Source: CAIUVD01 sp044338255
GTDB taxonomy: Bacteria; Planctomycetota; UBA11346
Length of the DNA stretch: 35,031 bases
Direction of reading: 5' to 3'
NCBI GenBank assembly: GCA_044338255.1
Contig: JBIILZ010000031.1
Location: forward strand, 1 to 35,031
Part shown: positions 1 through 7,589 of the stretch, one piece after another
Layout: each line of letters starts with the position of its first letter
Numbering within the stretch: the stretch's first letter is position 1
Made by a program: the position numbers and the translations under genes
Notes under the pieces: generated by a model
Told to the model about the DNA's origin: nothing
The model's input: the letters and a program-made list of their open reading frames with translations, nothing else
Databases searched by the model: none

Positions 1-2
1 TC

Positions 3-101
3 AGCCAGCGACTCGTCGAAGAGTACCACCGACTCTTCAACGAATACGCCATCACCAATGCCAAATTCGACGCACTGTTGAAAGAGGCGTCGAAGAACTA
101 A
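3..101 (+). CDS. C-terminal end of an unidentified protein (truncated by window edge)
   Basis: An open frame enters from the left edge and stops at TAA 99-101, giving 32 residues ending in LLKEASKN. The composition is charged and helical (EEYHRLFNEY) with no recognisable motif. It lies just upstream of the recombinase remnant on the same strand. I cannot identify the family. The call rests only on an open frame with sensible composition. Confidence 0.35.
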   Translation, partial: SQRLVEEYHRLFNEYAITNAKFDALLKEASKN

Positions 102-146
102 CGATCACACAGCCCGAGATAGGAAAACCGTCCGGTAGGCGGACAG

Positions 147-323
147 GTGTCCTCATTTCGCCACACCTTTGCCTCGCGACTGGTGATGCACGGGGTAGCG
201 ATCATGGCCGTGAGCAAGCTGCTCGGTCATGCGAGCTTAGCCATGACGATGCGATACGCGCACTTGGCACCGGATGGACTCGACACAGCGATTGCGGCAA
301 TGGACACGATGTCCCGGAAATGA
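147..323 (+). pseudogene. Tyrosine recombinase (phage integrase) C-terminal fragment
   Basis: The translated frame carries the C-terminal signature of tyrosine site-specific recombinases: FRHTFASRLVMHG (box II arginine region), then LLGHASLAMTMRYAHLAP, which holds the conserved LGH and the putative nucleophilic tyrosine in RYAH. The frame is open only from about 123 (an in-frame TAG at 120-122), has no plausible start codon, and lacks the N-terminal arm-binding domain and the first catalytic arginine. It is therefore a remnant of about 55-65 codons ending at TGA 321-323. It lies at the left end of a defence-gene cluster, where an integrase scar would mark an integrated element. It is unlikely to be active. 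Confidence 0.8.
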
Positions 324-337
324 TCCGGGACATCGTG
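305..337 (+). terminator. Perfect 14-bp hairpin spanning the integrase stop codon
   Basis: The left arm CACGATGTCCCGGA (305-318) and right arm TCCGGGACATCGTG (324-337) are exact reverse complements with a 5-nt loop (AATGA) containing the TGA stop. AATTTTCAG follows, so an intrinsic terminator is the simplest reading, although the U-tract is short. The perfect symmetry would also fit a protein-binding or recombination site. Confidence 0.55.
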
Positions 338-406
338 AATTTTCAGTGATTTGTTTTACTTTGAGCGTCACCAAGCATCGCCCACGATTCACTTCGCCGT
401 GCCGGG

Positions 407-877
407 CTATGGAGTCCCTTGGGGTGACACGCGGGGGTCGTACTTCTCGACGGTGATCTGATGGCCGTGCAGATGATCGAAGTCGGGGTCAGAGGTCAGC
501 AGGGTGGCTCCGGAAACCTTGGTCGCGGAGGCGATCCAGAGGTCGTTGCCCTCCATCGACCGTGCTGGCTTGGTATTCACCTCGCTGAACACTACGAGCC
601 CGGTGTACGCAGCGAGCATGGCCGGATCGGTGATCTCAATGACGTGCATGCGGTCGAGGATCTTCGCCAGCTCGTCTTGCTTGGCATCCCCCCAGGGCTG
701 TCCTTGGGCTGCCTTCTTGGCAACGAAGGCCATCACCTCGGCGACGGCAACTCGGCAGGTCAGTAATTGCCCGGACGTATCGCGCAGGCCATAGCGATCG
801 CGCAGCCATGTCCCGGTGGCCTTCCCTCGGGCGTAGTGCAGCAGGACATTGGTATCGAGAAGGAGTGGGGTCTTCAT
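407..877 (-). CDS. PIN-domain ribonuclease, VapC-like toxin
   Basis: The protein has about 156 residues with a PIN-domain layout: LLLDTNVLLHYARG at the N-terminus (first acidic residue), AVAEVMAF (conserved Glu) near residue 48, NDLWIASAT near 113, and TSDPDFDHL near 130. These four acidic positions coordinate Mg2+/Mn2+ in VapC-type RNases, which cleave tRNA or rRNA. The ATG at 875-877 is preferred over the GTG at 878-880 because GAGG lies 5 nt upstream of the ATG. The gene starts about 7 nt after the stop of the upstream 329-residue gene and is probably co-transcribed with it, so that protein may be the antitoxin. No short VapB-like antitoxin is present. The gene ends in TAG. Confidence 0.8.
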   Translation of the reverse strand: MKTPLLLDTNVLLHYARGKATGTWLRDRYGLRDTSGQLLTCRVAVAEVMAFVAKKAAQGQPWGDAKQDELAKILDRMHVIEITDPAMLAAYTGLVVFSEVNTKPARSMEGNDLWIASATKVSGATLLTSDPDFDHLHGHQITVEKYDPRVSPQGTP

Positions 878-884
878 CACGGCC

Positions 885-1874
885 TCAACTCACAGCCTCG
901 ACCTCGCGGATGAAGGTGTCCTCATCATCGGATTCGTCCGGACCAGGGGCAAGGATGCCAAACAATCCTTCAATGCTTCCCTTACCCGCTAAGGATTGGT
1001 GGCGAAGTTGCTCTCGCATCGGGCGCGGTGGCTCGGGCAGACGCGAAAAGAAGGTTGCCGCCTGTGGATCGGCTTCAATTCCTTCGACATCCAGGCGCAA
1101 GGCCGCACCAGTGGGCCGGTAGAGAACTTTGCCGAATACCGTCACTCGCTGATCGACCAGCTTTTTCACGGGCGAGAAGTCGTCGGGAGTGAAGATGCCG
1201 AACACCCGCTTGCCGTCATCTAGCTTGAGAGCGAACCGATTTGTCTCGGTGTCGATCATCGTCACCACCCCGGCAACACGCGCCGACCGGGGTTGCGGAG
1301 TCTTCTTGTGCCACGACTTGGCCCGCTCGGGCGCGGTCGCGTCGCAGTGTACTTCAGGTAGTGGCTGTGCGAAGCGGTCGTCGGTTCGGGCCGGCAGAAC
1401 CAGTTCCGCGAAGCCCTCGGTCCCGCCCAGGAACGAGTCGAGATGTCCGAAGGAAACCAGAACGCCATCGTCGAGGCGATCACTGTCGGGTCGGTCGCCC
1501 AGGACATCAGCCAAGGCAGTGCTCATCAAATCAATGACGGTCGACTGGCGCGAGGGCCGCCAGTCTTCGATGCCGTCGATCATCTGTTGCTGGTAAATCT
1601 CCTCAGCCGCTTCGCCCAGGCGCGGTGCGCCGAAAGTGACCGTCGCCTCGCCATTTTTGAAGGACTGGTCGAGCCAGCGGACCTCGGTTGCGGCCGACCA
1701 CCACGCACGTTTGCGACCAGCCTTCGTGCTCGCGCCACGCAACGCGACGCCCAGGGTACGCTGGGTCACCTCGGGCAGCCAACGGTAGAACGAGCCCAGT
1801 GCCGTAGGGGGGAGGCCCCGACGATCTGCATTTCCACAGCGTAAACGGACGGTTGTTTCAACGAGTTGATACAT
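885..1874 (-). CDS. Uncharacterised 329-aa protein with possible OB-like C-terminal half, paired with PIN nuclease
   Basis: I do not recognise a named family. The N-terminal about 100 residues are rich in Arg and Trp (GRKRAWWSAATEVRWLDQSF). The middle has STVIDLMSTALADVLGDR and a hydrophobic segment ending FAELVLPAR. Residues of about 195-270 (VAGVVTMIDTETNRFALKLD, then KRVFGIFTPDD and VTVFGKVLYRPTG) look like alternating beta strands of an OB-type or related barrel. The C-terminus is acidic (GPDESDDEDTFIREVEAVS). The start is supported by a near-perfect Shine-Dalgarno. The PIN gene begins only 7 nt beyond the stop. I infer a large, non-canonical antitoxin or regulator of the nuclease; homologous antitoxin activity is not demonstrated. 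Confidence 0.65.
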   Translation of the reverse strand: MYQLVETTVRLRCGNADRRGLPPTALGSFYRWLPEVTQRTLGVALRGASTKAGRKRAWWSAATEVRWLDQSFKNGEATVTFGAPRLGEAAEEIYQQQMIDGIEDWRPSRQSTVIDLMSTALADVLGDRPDSDRLDDGVLVSFGHLDSFLGGTEGFAELVLPARTDDRFAQPLPEVHCDATAPERAKSWHKKTPQPRSARVAGVVTMIDTETNRFALKLDDGKRVFGIFTPDDFSPVKKLVDQRVTVFGKVLYRPTGAALRLDVEGIEADPQAATFFSRLPEPPRPMREQLRHQSLAGKGSIEGLFGILAPGPDESDDEDTFIREVEAVS

Positions 1875-1877
1875 GGG

Positions 1878-1886
1878 TCACCTCCT
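1878..1886 (-). promoter_or_regulatory. Strong ribosome binding site for the 329-aa gene
   Basis: On the minus strand AGGAGGTGA lies 3 nt before the ATG at 1872-1874. This is an almost complete anti-16S match and fixes the start. The TGA inside it is also the stop of a possible small ORF upstream (1878-2015), which would give termination-reinitiation coupling if that ORF is translated. Confidence 0.75.
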
Positions 1887-2015
1887 CATTTCTGGCAGGA
1901 CAGGGCTGCCGGAAGTGGCGATCCCCCGGCTTAGGTCAGCGTCGGCATGCTCCCACGCTAGTCCCGTGGCAGGCGATGGGAACCGGCATCGCGGATGGCC
2001 TTGCTCGTGGGGCAT
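1878..2015 (-). CDS. Possible 45-aa small ORF between the RT and the 329-aa gene
   Basis: An ATG at 2013-2015 opens 45 codons (MPHEQGHPRCRFPSPATG...) that end at a TGA embedded in the Shine-Dalgarno of the next gene. It begins about 14 nt downstream of the RT stop and fills most of the 154-nt gap. No homology is recognised and no clear Shine-Dalgarno was seen. It is kept as a weak candidate because of its position; it may be non-coding leader. Confidence 0.2.
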   Translation of the reverse strand: MPHEQGHPRCRFPSPATGLAWEHADADLSRGIATSGSPVLPEMRR

Positions 2016-2028
2016 GGCGGTCAGATCC

Positions 2029-3573
2029 TCATTGCGGGGTGAAGACGGCCAAGTGTTCAAGCAGACTGCGGTCTCGGGCTGCCTGCTTGACGCCTCGGGT
2101 GAGCTTGAAGTCGGGATGCTTCAGAGACGCGGGCTCATGGCTGGTGAAGGTCGCCCTCAAGACGGGATCCTTGAAGAGGTGCGTCTTCATGTACCGGTCG
2201 AGCCCATTAGCCCGCATGAAGTAAACAATCCACAGGAGCAGGTAGCGGTGCTGTCGCTCGTTGACCGCCAAGTCGGCAAGATGGCTGCCCAGGTGGGTGG
2301 CGATCTCTTGTTGGTGTTGGCTGCCGAAGCGCGAGTGCAGGATGGCTTCGATGATCGCCAGCACCTTGGGGAACGACTTGATCCGCCGCCGAGCGAGCAG
2401 CATCAACATCGACATGATCTTCGGCAGGGTCTTCCGGTCGAGTTGAGCCCGGATCGTGTTGTCCTTCCGGCAAAGGTCAGCCAGGAAGCGGTCGATCACG
2501 CCGCAGCCATCATGGGCCTTGTCGATCTCCACAACGGACAGGTAGACCTCACGGAACCGCTTGAAGTGGTAGAAACGCTTGGGCTGAGCATTGCAGGCGT
2601 GGTAGCGCGAGACCCAGGGGCGGAATAGTCCCTCGGGGAGATCGTAAGAATCCGTCTTCTTGTCGTTCAGTTCCAAGTTGAAGTTCGAGAGGGCTTCCTG
2701 AATCGCCTTGATGACCGCCCTCGCATCGTTGCCACGCTTCGCCAGGATGCGGTAGTCGTCCTTGAAGCGCACGACCTCGACATCCTTCGGGAAGTTCTTC
2801 GATGCCTCGCGGTCAACCGCAGACAAGACGATCTCTGCGATGAGGTCCGACACGGCGGGTCCAATGGGAATGCCATTAGTGCAACCATCGTTCGCGTTCT
2901 GGAAGAGCTTGTCGAGCCGATTGCCGAAAAAGGCGACGAGGTTGAATTTGTTGGGAGACTTTTTCTGGCCCTTTCCCCGGGACCGGTACTTGATGACATC
3001 CTTGCCATGCAGCGCCCACGGGATGCTGTGCGTATAGATGCTCGGGTAAAAATTCTTGATGTCGGTCTTGACGAGGGTCTCGAAGTTATAGGCGATGCTG
3101 GCCAAGTCGTTCTCGGCCATCTCAATGAACTCGTAGATCATCCGGCCGCTTCGCAGCTTTCCGAGCGACCCCGGGTGCTTGGCGTCGAGCGGGATGGGAA
3201 AGCTGTACGAACAGACGCGATTCTCTGCGTGAAACAGCGTGTCCAGCACCGCACCCCAGTTGCGGCCGACGTGGTAGGCAATGTCCGAGTGCAGTTCGGG
3301 ATTGATGATGCCGAAGGTCCGGTCCGTAAGTTCAGTCTTGGGAAAGTGGACCTGGGTAATCTCCGACATTTTGGGATGCTTACCCCTGGTGCGGTAGTCC
3401 CAGTACGGCTTTGCGCTGAATCGGCGGTATTTGGAGACCTCGAAGTTGGGAGGAAGAACGTAGCTCTCGGGAAAGTAGCCTTTGGTGCAGAGCCAGTCAT
3501 AGACCTCGCGGGGCTTCAGTTGCCGCGCAAGCTTCTCGGTGCGGTCCCGGTGAGCCATGGGGATGCTGGTCAT
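2029..3573 (-). CDS. DRT/UG-type defence reverse transcriptase
   Basis: The 514-residue protein has an RT core. Motif A is VKTDIKNFYPSIYTHSI, with D171 as the first catalytic aspartate. Motif B is GIPIGPAVSDLIAEIVL, near 234-250. Motif C is VVRFKDDYRIL, with D272/D273, so the usual YxDD or YADD is FKDD here. The family-type N-terminal strand region reads RTFGIINPELHSDIAYHV. From about residue 330 to 514 the chain is predicted to be helical, repeat-like and basic. This matches the helical C-terminal extension of prokaryotic unknown-group/Abi/DRT antiphage RTs, not the maturase or X domain of group II introns. The start ATG overlaps the stop of a small upstream ORF (ATGA) and no Shine-Dalgarno is visible, so translation is probably coupled. 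I cannot assign the DRT subgroup. The likely role is phage defence by template-directed or template-independent DNA synthesis. Confidence 0.85.
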   Translation of the reverse strand: MTSIPMAHRDRTEKLARQLKPREVYDWLCTKGYFPESYVLPPNFEVSKYRRFSAKPYWDYRTRGKHPKMSEITQVHFPKTELTDRTFGIINPELHSDIAYHVGRNWGAVLDTLFHAENRVCSYSFPIPLDAKHPGSLGKLRSGRMIYEFIEMAENDLASIAYNFETLVKTDIKNFYPSIYTHSIPWALHGKDVIKYRSRGKGQKKSPNKFNLVAFFGNRLDKLFQNANDGCTNGIPIGPAVSDLIAEIVLSAVDREASKNFPKDVEVVRFKDDYRILAKRGNDARAVIKAIQEALSNFNLELNDKKTDSYDLPEGLFRPWVSRYHACNAQPKRFYHFKRFREVYLSVVEIDKAHDGCGVIDRFLADLCRKDNTIRAQLDRKTLPKIMSMLMLLARRRIKSFPKVLAIIEAILHSRFGSQHQQEIATHLGSHLADLAVNERQHRYLLLWIVYFMRANGLDRYMKTHLFKDPVLRATFTSHEPASLKHPDFKLTRGVKQAARDRSLLEHLAVFTPQ

Positions 3574-3707
3574 GGCATTGCTAGGGACTGGAAGGCGGCT
3601 TGAAGGATAGGTGACGTGTTGAGCTTAGAAACTTTGAGGACGGCCCAGCCGGTGGTGCCCAGCATGACGTCTCTATCGTGCGTCTGATTGTCGGCGAATA
3701 GGCTCAT
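3570..3707 (-). CDS. 45-aa small protein translationally coupled to the reverse transcriptase
   Basis: An ATG at 3705-3707 starts 5 nt after the stop of the GIY-YIG gene and runs 45 codons (MSLFADNQTHDRDVM, later GWAVLKVSKLNTSP, ending SLAMP) to TGA 3570-3572. That TGA overlaps the RT start as ATGA. Its exact fit between two genes, and the lack of a separate RT ribosome site, support translation. No family is recognised. It could be an accessory or priming partner of the RT, or a leader peptide that sets RT expression. It fills the space where some DRT systems carry a structured ncRNA. Confidence 0.6.
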   Translation of the reverse strand: MSLFADNQTHDRDVMLGTTGWAVLKVSKLNTSPILQAAFQSLAMP

Positions 3708-3712
3708 CGTGG

Positions 3713-4585
3713 TTATCCGCCGTCCTTGATCCGTACCGCTTCATGCAAGCTGCGACCGTCTGCCGATTTCCAGACATCCCAGCCGTTGGCCGCACCGCCA
3801 ACTACAATTGCGGCAGCGCCGCTGGGCGAATCGAAGGCGTGGTCGCTGGTGAATGTCAGGGACTTGCCCTGGCGCACGAGCACGCCGTCGGCGAATAGGC
3901 GGTCGCGGGTCTGCTGGACGTAAGGAGGAGCCGAGTCACGGATGGCATCGACGCAGACGGAACCCTTGAGCACAACGAAGCCATCATCAGTTGGGTGGCC
4001 TTTGGCATCGGCTCCGGTTTTCGTACTGATGATGAATGCGGTTTTCTGGCTGAGATTCTGTTCAATGCGGGCAAAGACCGGAACGCCGAGCAAGGCGCAC
4101 AAGAAGTCGGCTTGGTCGAGCGCATCAAGGCAGTCATCACGCAAGGCGTCAGGAACTTTTGGCTCAGCAGGGCGCTGACGTTGATCGGTACGATAACGGC
4201 CGACCTCGACCGCACGCTGGTAGGCGAGGTACTGGAGCATCAGGCCGTGGGTCTTGGTGAAGCTCCCATCCTTGGCGATGATGGCCACCGCGACATCCCA
4301 GCCGGGCAGCTTCTCATCACGTTGATGGTGCTGGTTCAAGCGCCGGCGGATCTCCTCGCTCTCGCCGATATACAGATCAGGCTCACCGGGTGTGGCATGC
4401 TGGCAGCGCAGCAGGTAACAGCCGACCCGTTCCAGTTCGGGACGCTGAGACGCTTCGGCTAGACGCAGGCGGGGGATCCAGATCACCTGCACCAGCCGAG
4501 TGGTGATCTCGGCGATACGGATGCCACCGGCCTCGCCGGATGGCAGGTAGATTTGGATGGTCTGACCTTTGGGGCGCGTGTTCAT
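3713..4585 (-). CDS. GIY-YIG nuclease-family protein with C-terminal DUF4357
   Basis: The protein has 290 residues. The N-terminal strand region (QIYLPSGEAGGIRIAEITTR) is followed by a GIY-YIG core: GCYLLRC near 56-61 and LYIGESEEIRRRLNQHH near 71-87. These supply the two tyrosines, an arginine and a histidine of the fold; the first motif is GCY instead of GIY. The C-terminus (FTSDHAFDSPSGAAAIVVG, then NGWDVWKSADGRSL) matches DUF4357. Such proteins are often found with type I restriction-modification genes. Here the gene starts 9 nt after hsdS ends and is followed 5 nt later by the small ORF coupled to the RT. Its substrate is unknown; a DNA-cleaving accessory role in the island is inferred. 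Confidence 0.85.
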   Translation of the reverse strand: MNTRPKGQTIQIYLPSGEAGGIRIAEITTRLVQVIWIPRLRLAEASQRPELERVGCYLLRCQHATPGEPDLYIGESEEIRRRLNQHHQRDEKLPGWDVAVAIIAKDGSFTKTHGLMLQYLAYQRAVEVGRYRTDQRQRPAEPKVPDALRDDCLDALDQADFLCALLGVPVFARIEQNLSQKTAFIISTKTGADAKGHPTDDGFVVLKGSVCVDAIRDSAPPYVQQTRDRLFADGVLVRQGKSLTFTSDHAFDSPSGAAAIVVGGAANGWDVWKSADGRSLHEAVRIKDGG

Positions 4586-4594
4586 AGGCAGGTC

Positions 4595-6148
4595 TCAGGT
4601 GGCCACGTAGCGAGTCCCGCGCTTTTGTCCCTCGATGCGTGCGTGGCCTTCAGCGATGAGGCGTTGCAGCAACGGACGGACACCAGCGGCGTCGAGGCCG
4701 GTGGCGGTCTGCGCATCGGAACTAGCGAGGCTGCCCTTGGTGCGCATGGATTGGACGAGCGCGGTGAAGGCGTCATGGTGGACTGGTGAGATCGGGGTCG
4801 TGGCCTGGGCTGGGGGCGTGGAATCGAGATTGCCTGAAACGGGGGCGAAGGCTTCTTTGAGGACGGCTTGCAGCAGGTGAGCGGCGTGCGTGCGGGCGTG
4901 TTCGATTTCGGCTTCGAGGGCGCGACAGGTGGCCATCACTGCTTCCACGCGTTCGACGATCGCGGCTTGTTCGGCGAGGGGAGGAAGGGGGAACAAGGTC
5001 TCGTTTATTTGCTCAGTGCTTAAATTCGGTTGTGCCGCTCCGTATGAAATCTCTAGATTTTTCTGGATAATGGAATCGAGGAAAAGTTTTACAAAAGCCA
5101 CATTGTTTTTGATAGGTTCGATTCGGCCAACGCGTTGGTTTAACAGCAGCTTTACCTCTGAATTATTGATCGCTGTCTTGCCGATGGTAGCTCCGGACAT
5201 CGCAATCAAAAGAGCGCCTTTTGGTATCCAAAAATGAGCTGCCAGCTCGCCCGCTTTGGCCAGCGAAATTCGTGGGGATTTCGTTGTCACGACGTTTCCA
5301 TTTACGAGATCCCCGATTCGAATGACAGGGACGCCTTCCGTCGTGAACTCTTGACTGCTAAATGCGAAGCCGTTCCAAACCTTCGCCATGGAACCAAACC
5401 TGCACCACTCCCAGCCCATCGGAATATCGAAGGGGGTGTCGGCGGAGATGATTATTTGCAGAGGCTTTTCGGGACGCAGTTTCTTGGCAGCAATGAGTCG
5501 ATTTTTTTCGACTTGGATGCGTTGAAGAAGTCGACTTGCTGGCTCCACGTCTGGATTGGCAGCGCGCCAGCCGGCAGTCAGTTTGCCTTGAATGGCTTCT
5601 TGCAAAATGGCTTGCTTGAGCCTGGCGAGCAGGGCTTGTTGGTGGGTAATTTCGTGCTGCGCCAGAGCAAGCTTCGTGCGACCCTTGTTGATTTGCTTGA
5701 TGAGGTCGTGCTGGTCCGGGAGCGGCGGGAGATTGACCGGATAGTTCAGGAAGAAGTCTTCATCCACGCGCTTGCGGTTGGTATTGCCGCGACTGGCCTT
5801 GATGCAGGCTTCCAAGAAAACTGGTGACTGAAGGAAGACGTTGAAGAATTCACGCTCGACCTCTTCCTCATTGATGTCGAAGGCGAGGAAGTCGTTGGTG
5901 ACAATCGCGCCTTCGAGTTCCTCGGGGACGATGCCGAACGCACCGTTACGGGCATCGATGCGGCTGAGGATGAACTGACCTGCGGAGACGGCGAATTGGT
6001 TCTTGGTGAGGATGGTCGCGCCGTCTTGCGAGCCACGCAGCACGACGCCTTTGTAGTTGGTGCGAATGGTGACCTGCTTGTAGCTGGTGTCGTCTTCGAC
6101 CACCACGGCCGTCTTATTCCGGGTGAGGATGTCGCCGATGCGTTTCAT
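4595..6148 (-). CDS. hsdS: Type I restriction-modification specificity subunit HsdS
   Basis: The 517-residue subunit has two target-recognition domains with conserved spacers. TRD1 covers about 1-150 and ends with FFLNYPVNLPPLPDQHDLI. A helical spacer contains ARLKQAILQEAIQGKLTAGW (about 175-195). TRD2 runs from about 240 (DIPMGWEWCRFGSMAKVWNG) to LFPLPPLAEQAAIVERVEAV, the second helical spacer. The last about 65 residues form an extra winged-helix-like tail (GVRPLLQRLIAEGHARIEG). It would set the bipartite DNA target for methylation and cleavage. The TRD2 part is clearly more AT-rich than its surroundings, as is common for swapped recognition domains. The start overlaps the hsdM stop (ATGA). 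Confidence 0.95.
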   Translation of the reverse strand: MKRIGDILTRNKTAVVVEDDTSYKQVTIRTNYKGVVLRGSQDGATILTKNQFAVSAGQFILSRIDARNGAFGIVPEELEGAIVTNDFLAFDINEEEVEREFFNVFLQSPVFLEACIKASRGNTNRKRVDEDFFLNYPVNLPPLPDQHDLIKQINKGRTKLALAQHEITHQQALLARLKQAILQEAIQGKLTAGWRAANPDVEPASRLLQRIQVEKNRLIAAKKLRPEKPLQIIISADTPFDIPMGWEWCRFGSMAKVWNGFAFSSQEFTTEGVPVIRIGDLVNGNVVTTKSPRISLAKAGELAAHFWIPKGALLIAMSGATIGKTAINNSEVKLLLNQRVGRIEPIKNNVAFVKLFLDSIIQKNLEISYGAAQPNLSTEQINETLFPLPPLAEQAAIVERVEAVMATCRALEAEIEHARTHAAHLLQAVLKEAFAPVSGNLDSTPPAQATTPISPVHHDAFTALVQSMRTKGSLASSDAQTATGLDAAGVRPLLQRLIAEGHARIEGQKRGTRYVAT

Positions 6149-7584
6149 TTCGCGGCGTATTCCTTTTCCACGGCAGCGAGTGCTTTGCCCACGCGTTTCA
6201 GTGACTTCCGGAACTCACTGAGGCAGTCATTGACGCTGAGCGCTCGTTCCTCGATGGCGGACGTTGGATTCTTCACATCGAGATCAAATCCCCGCTTCAA
6301 ATCCTCGACCTTCACCCTCCACGCGACGTCGCTTTCCTCGCGTTTGCCCCACCAGTCGATGAGCGGCGCGAACTCGTCGAACTGGATGGCTTTGGTTTTG
6401 GAGTAGCTCTTTTGGCCCTCGGGCAGGCGGTGTTCCCAATACCAGATTTCCTTCGTCGGCGTGCCTTTTTGGAAGAAAAGCAGGTTCGTGGAGACGGTGG
6501 CGGGGAAGAAGGTGGACTGCGGGAGGCGGACGATGGTGTGAAGGTTGCAATCCGTGAGGAGTTTTTCGCGGATGCGCTCCTTGTAACCATCGCCAGTGAT
6601 GCAGCCATCCGGCAGCACGATGGCGCAGCGGCCACCGGGCTTGAGCAACTGGATCATCAAGATGATGAACAGATCAGCGGATTCACGGCAACGAAACGAT
6701 TGCGGGAAGTTGGTTTCAACGCCATCCGCGATCCCGGCACCAAAGGGCGGATTTGCCAGAATGACATCGACCTGTTGTTTCGGACCGATGGAATTGTACT
6801 CGGTCTTGAGACTGTCGCGGTAGTGATAGTCCGGTACGTCGATGCCGTGCAAAATCAGGTTGGTGAGACCCAAGACGTAGGCGACGGGTTTATATTCCCA
6901 GCCCGAAACGGATTTTTGCAGCGTCGCCTCGTCATCAATACCACGCACGTGTTTTTCACGGACATAATCAATCGCGGCACTCAAGAATCCGCCAGTTCCC
7001 GCTGCTGGGTCGAGAATCTTATCGCCCAGCTTCGGCGCAGTCATCTGAGTCATCAACTGGGTAATGGCGCGTGGCGTGTAGTATTCGCCCTTGTTGCCAG
7101 CGTCGCGCAGTTCGATCAAAATGGACTCGTAGATGGTGCCGAAGATGTGGCGATCGTCAGAGTTGTTGAAGTCAAAACCGTTGAGCTGGTTGATGACTTT
7201 GCGCATCGCATAGCCGGACTTCATGTAATTATTCGAACTGTCGAAGACCTCGCGCACCAGCATAGCACGCTGCATCGCATGCGTGGATTGCAGCTTTTTG
7301 AGCGATGCAAACAGACCATCAGTCGGATGGGTTATGAAGACGATCAACTCGTCGCCAGTGATGCCTTCATGATTGGTGGCCCAGGTCCGCCAGCGAAACT
7401 TTTCAGGAATCACGGACACGTAGCGATCCCGCAGCAGTTCCAGTTCTTGATCCTTGTCGTCCAGAATTTTCAGAAACAGCATCCAGCCAAGCTGCTCCAA
7501 GCGTTGAGCGTCACCGGAAATGCCCTGGTCTTCGTTGCGCATGATATTGCGCACATTTTTGATGATTGATGAAATGTTCGGCAT
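6145..7584 (-). CDS. hsdM: Type I restriction-modification methyltransferase HsdM
   Basis: The protein has 479 residues with an N-terminal HsdM helical domain (SIIKNVRNIMRNEDQGIS...). A gamma-class N6-adenine methyltransferase core follows: SAM motif I DPAAGTGGFLSAA near 190-205 and catalytic NPPF in VDVILANPPFGAG near 280. GEYYTPRAITQLM precedes motif I, as in the family. The length is normal and no lesion was seen. It would methylate adenines at the HsdS-defined site. It starts 5 nt after the hsdR stop and overlaps hsdS, so M and S should be made in step even though hsdR is interrupted. Confidence 0.96.
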   Translation of the reverse strand: MPNISSIIKNVRNIMRNEDQGISGDAQRLEQLGWMLFLKILDDKDQELELLRDRYVSVIPEKFRWRTWATNHEGITGDELIVFITHPTDGLFASLKKLQSTHAMQRAMLVREVFDSSNNYMKSGYAMRKVINQLNGFDFNNSDDRHIFGTIYESILIELRDAGNKGEYYTPRAITQLMTQMTAPKLGDKILDPAAGTGGFLSAAIDYVREKHVRGIDDEATLQKSVSGWEYKPVAYVLGLTNLILHGIDVPDYHYRDSLKTEYNSIGPKQQVDVILANPPFGAGIADGVETNFPQSFRCRESADLFIILMIQLLKPGGRCAIVLPDGCITGDGYKERIREKLLTDCNLHTIVRLPQSTFFPATVSTNLLFFQKGTPTKEIWYWEHRLPEGQKSYSKTKAIQFDEFAPLIDWWGKREESDVAWRVKVEDLKRGFDLDVKNPTSAIEERALSVNDCLSEFRKSLKRVGKALAAVEKEYAAK

Positions 7585-7589
7585 GTGGG

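Noticed and set aside
1941..1967. Short stem (CCACG/CGTGG) after the RT as a terminator
   Set aside because: Only a 5-bp stem without a U-tract; too weak to call.
2029..3573. Group II intron maturase or retron RT
   Set aside because: No intron RNA ends, X/En domain or retron msr-msd-like segment are seen. The C-terminus is long and helical as in UG/Abi/DRT RTs.
3574..3712. A DRT-type structured ncRNA upstream of the reverse transcriptase
   Set aside because: The space between the GIY-YIG stop and the RT start is filled by a 45-codon ORF overlapping the RT start, and I saw no convincing long stem in it. A dual-function RNA is not excluded.
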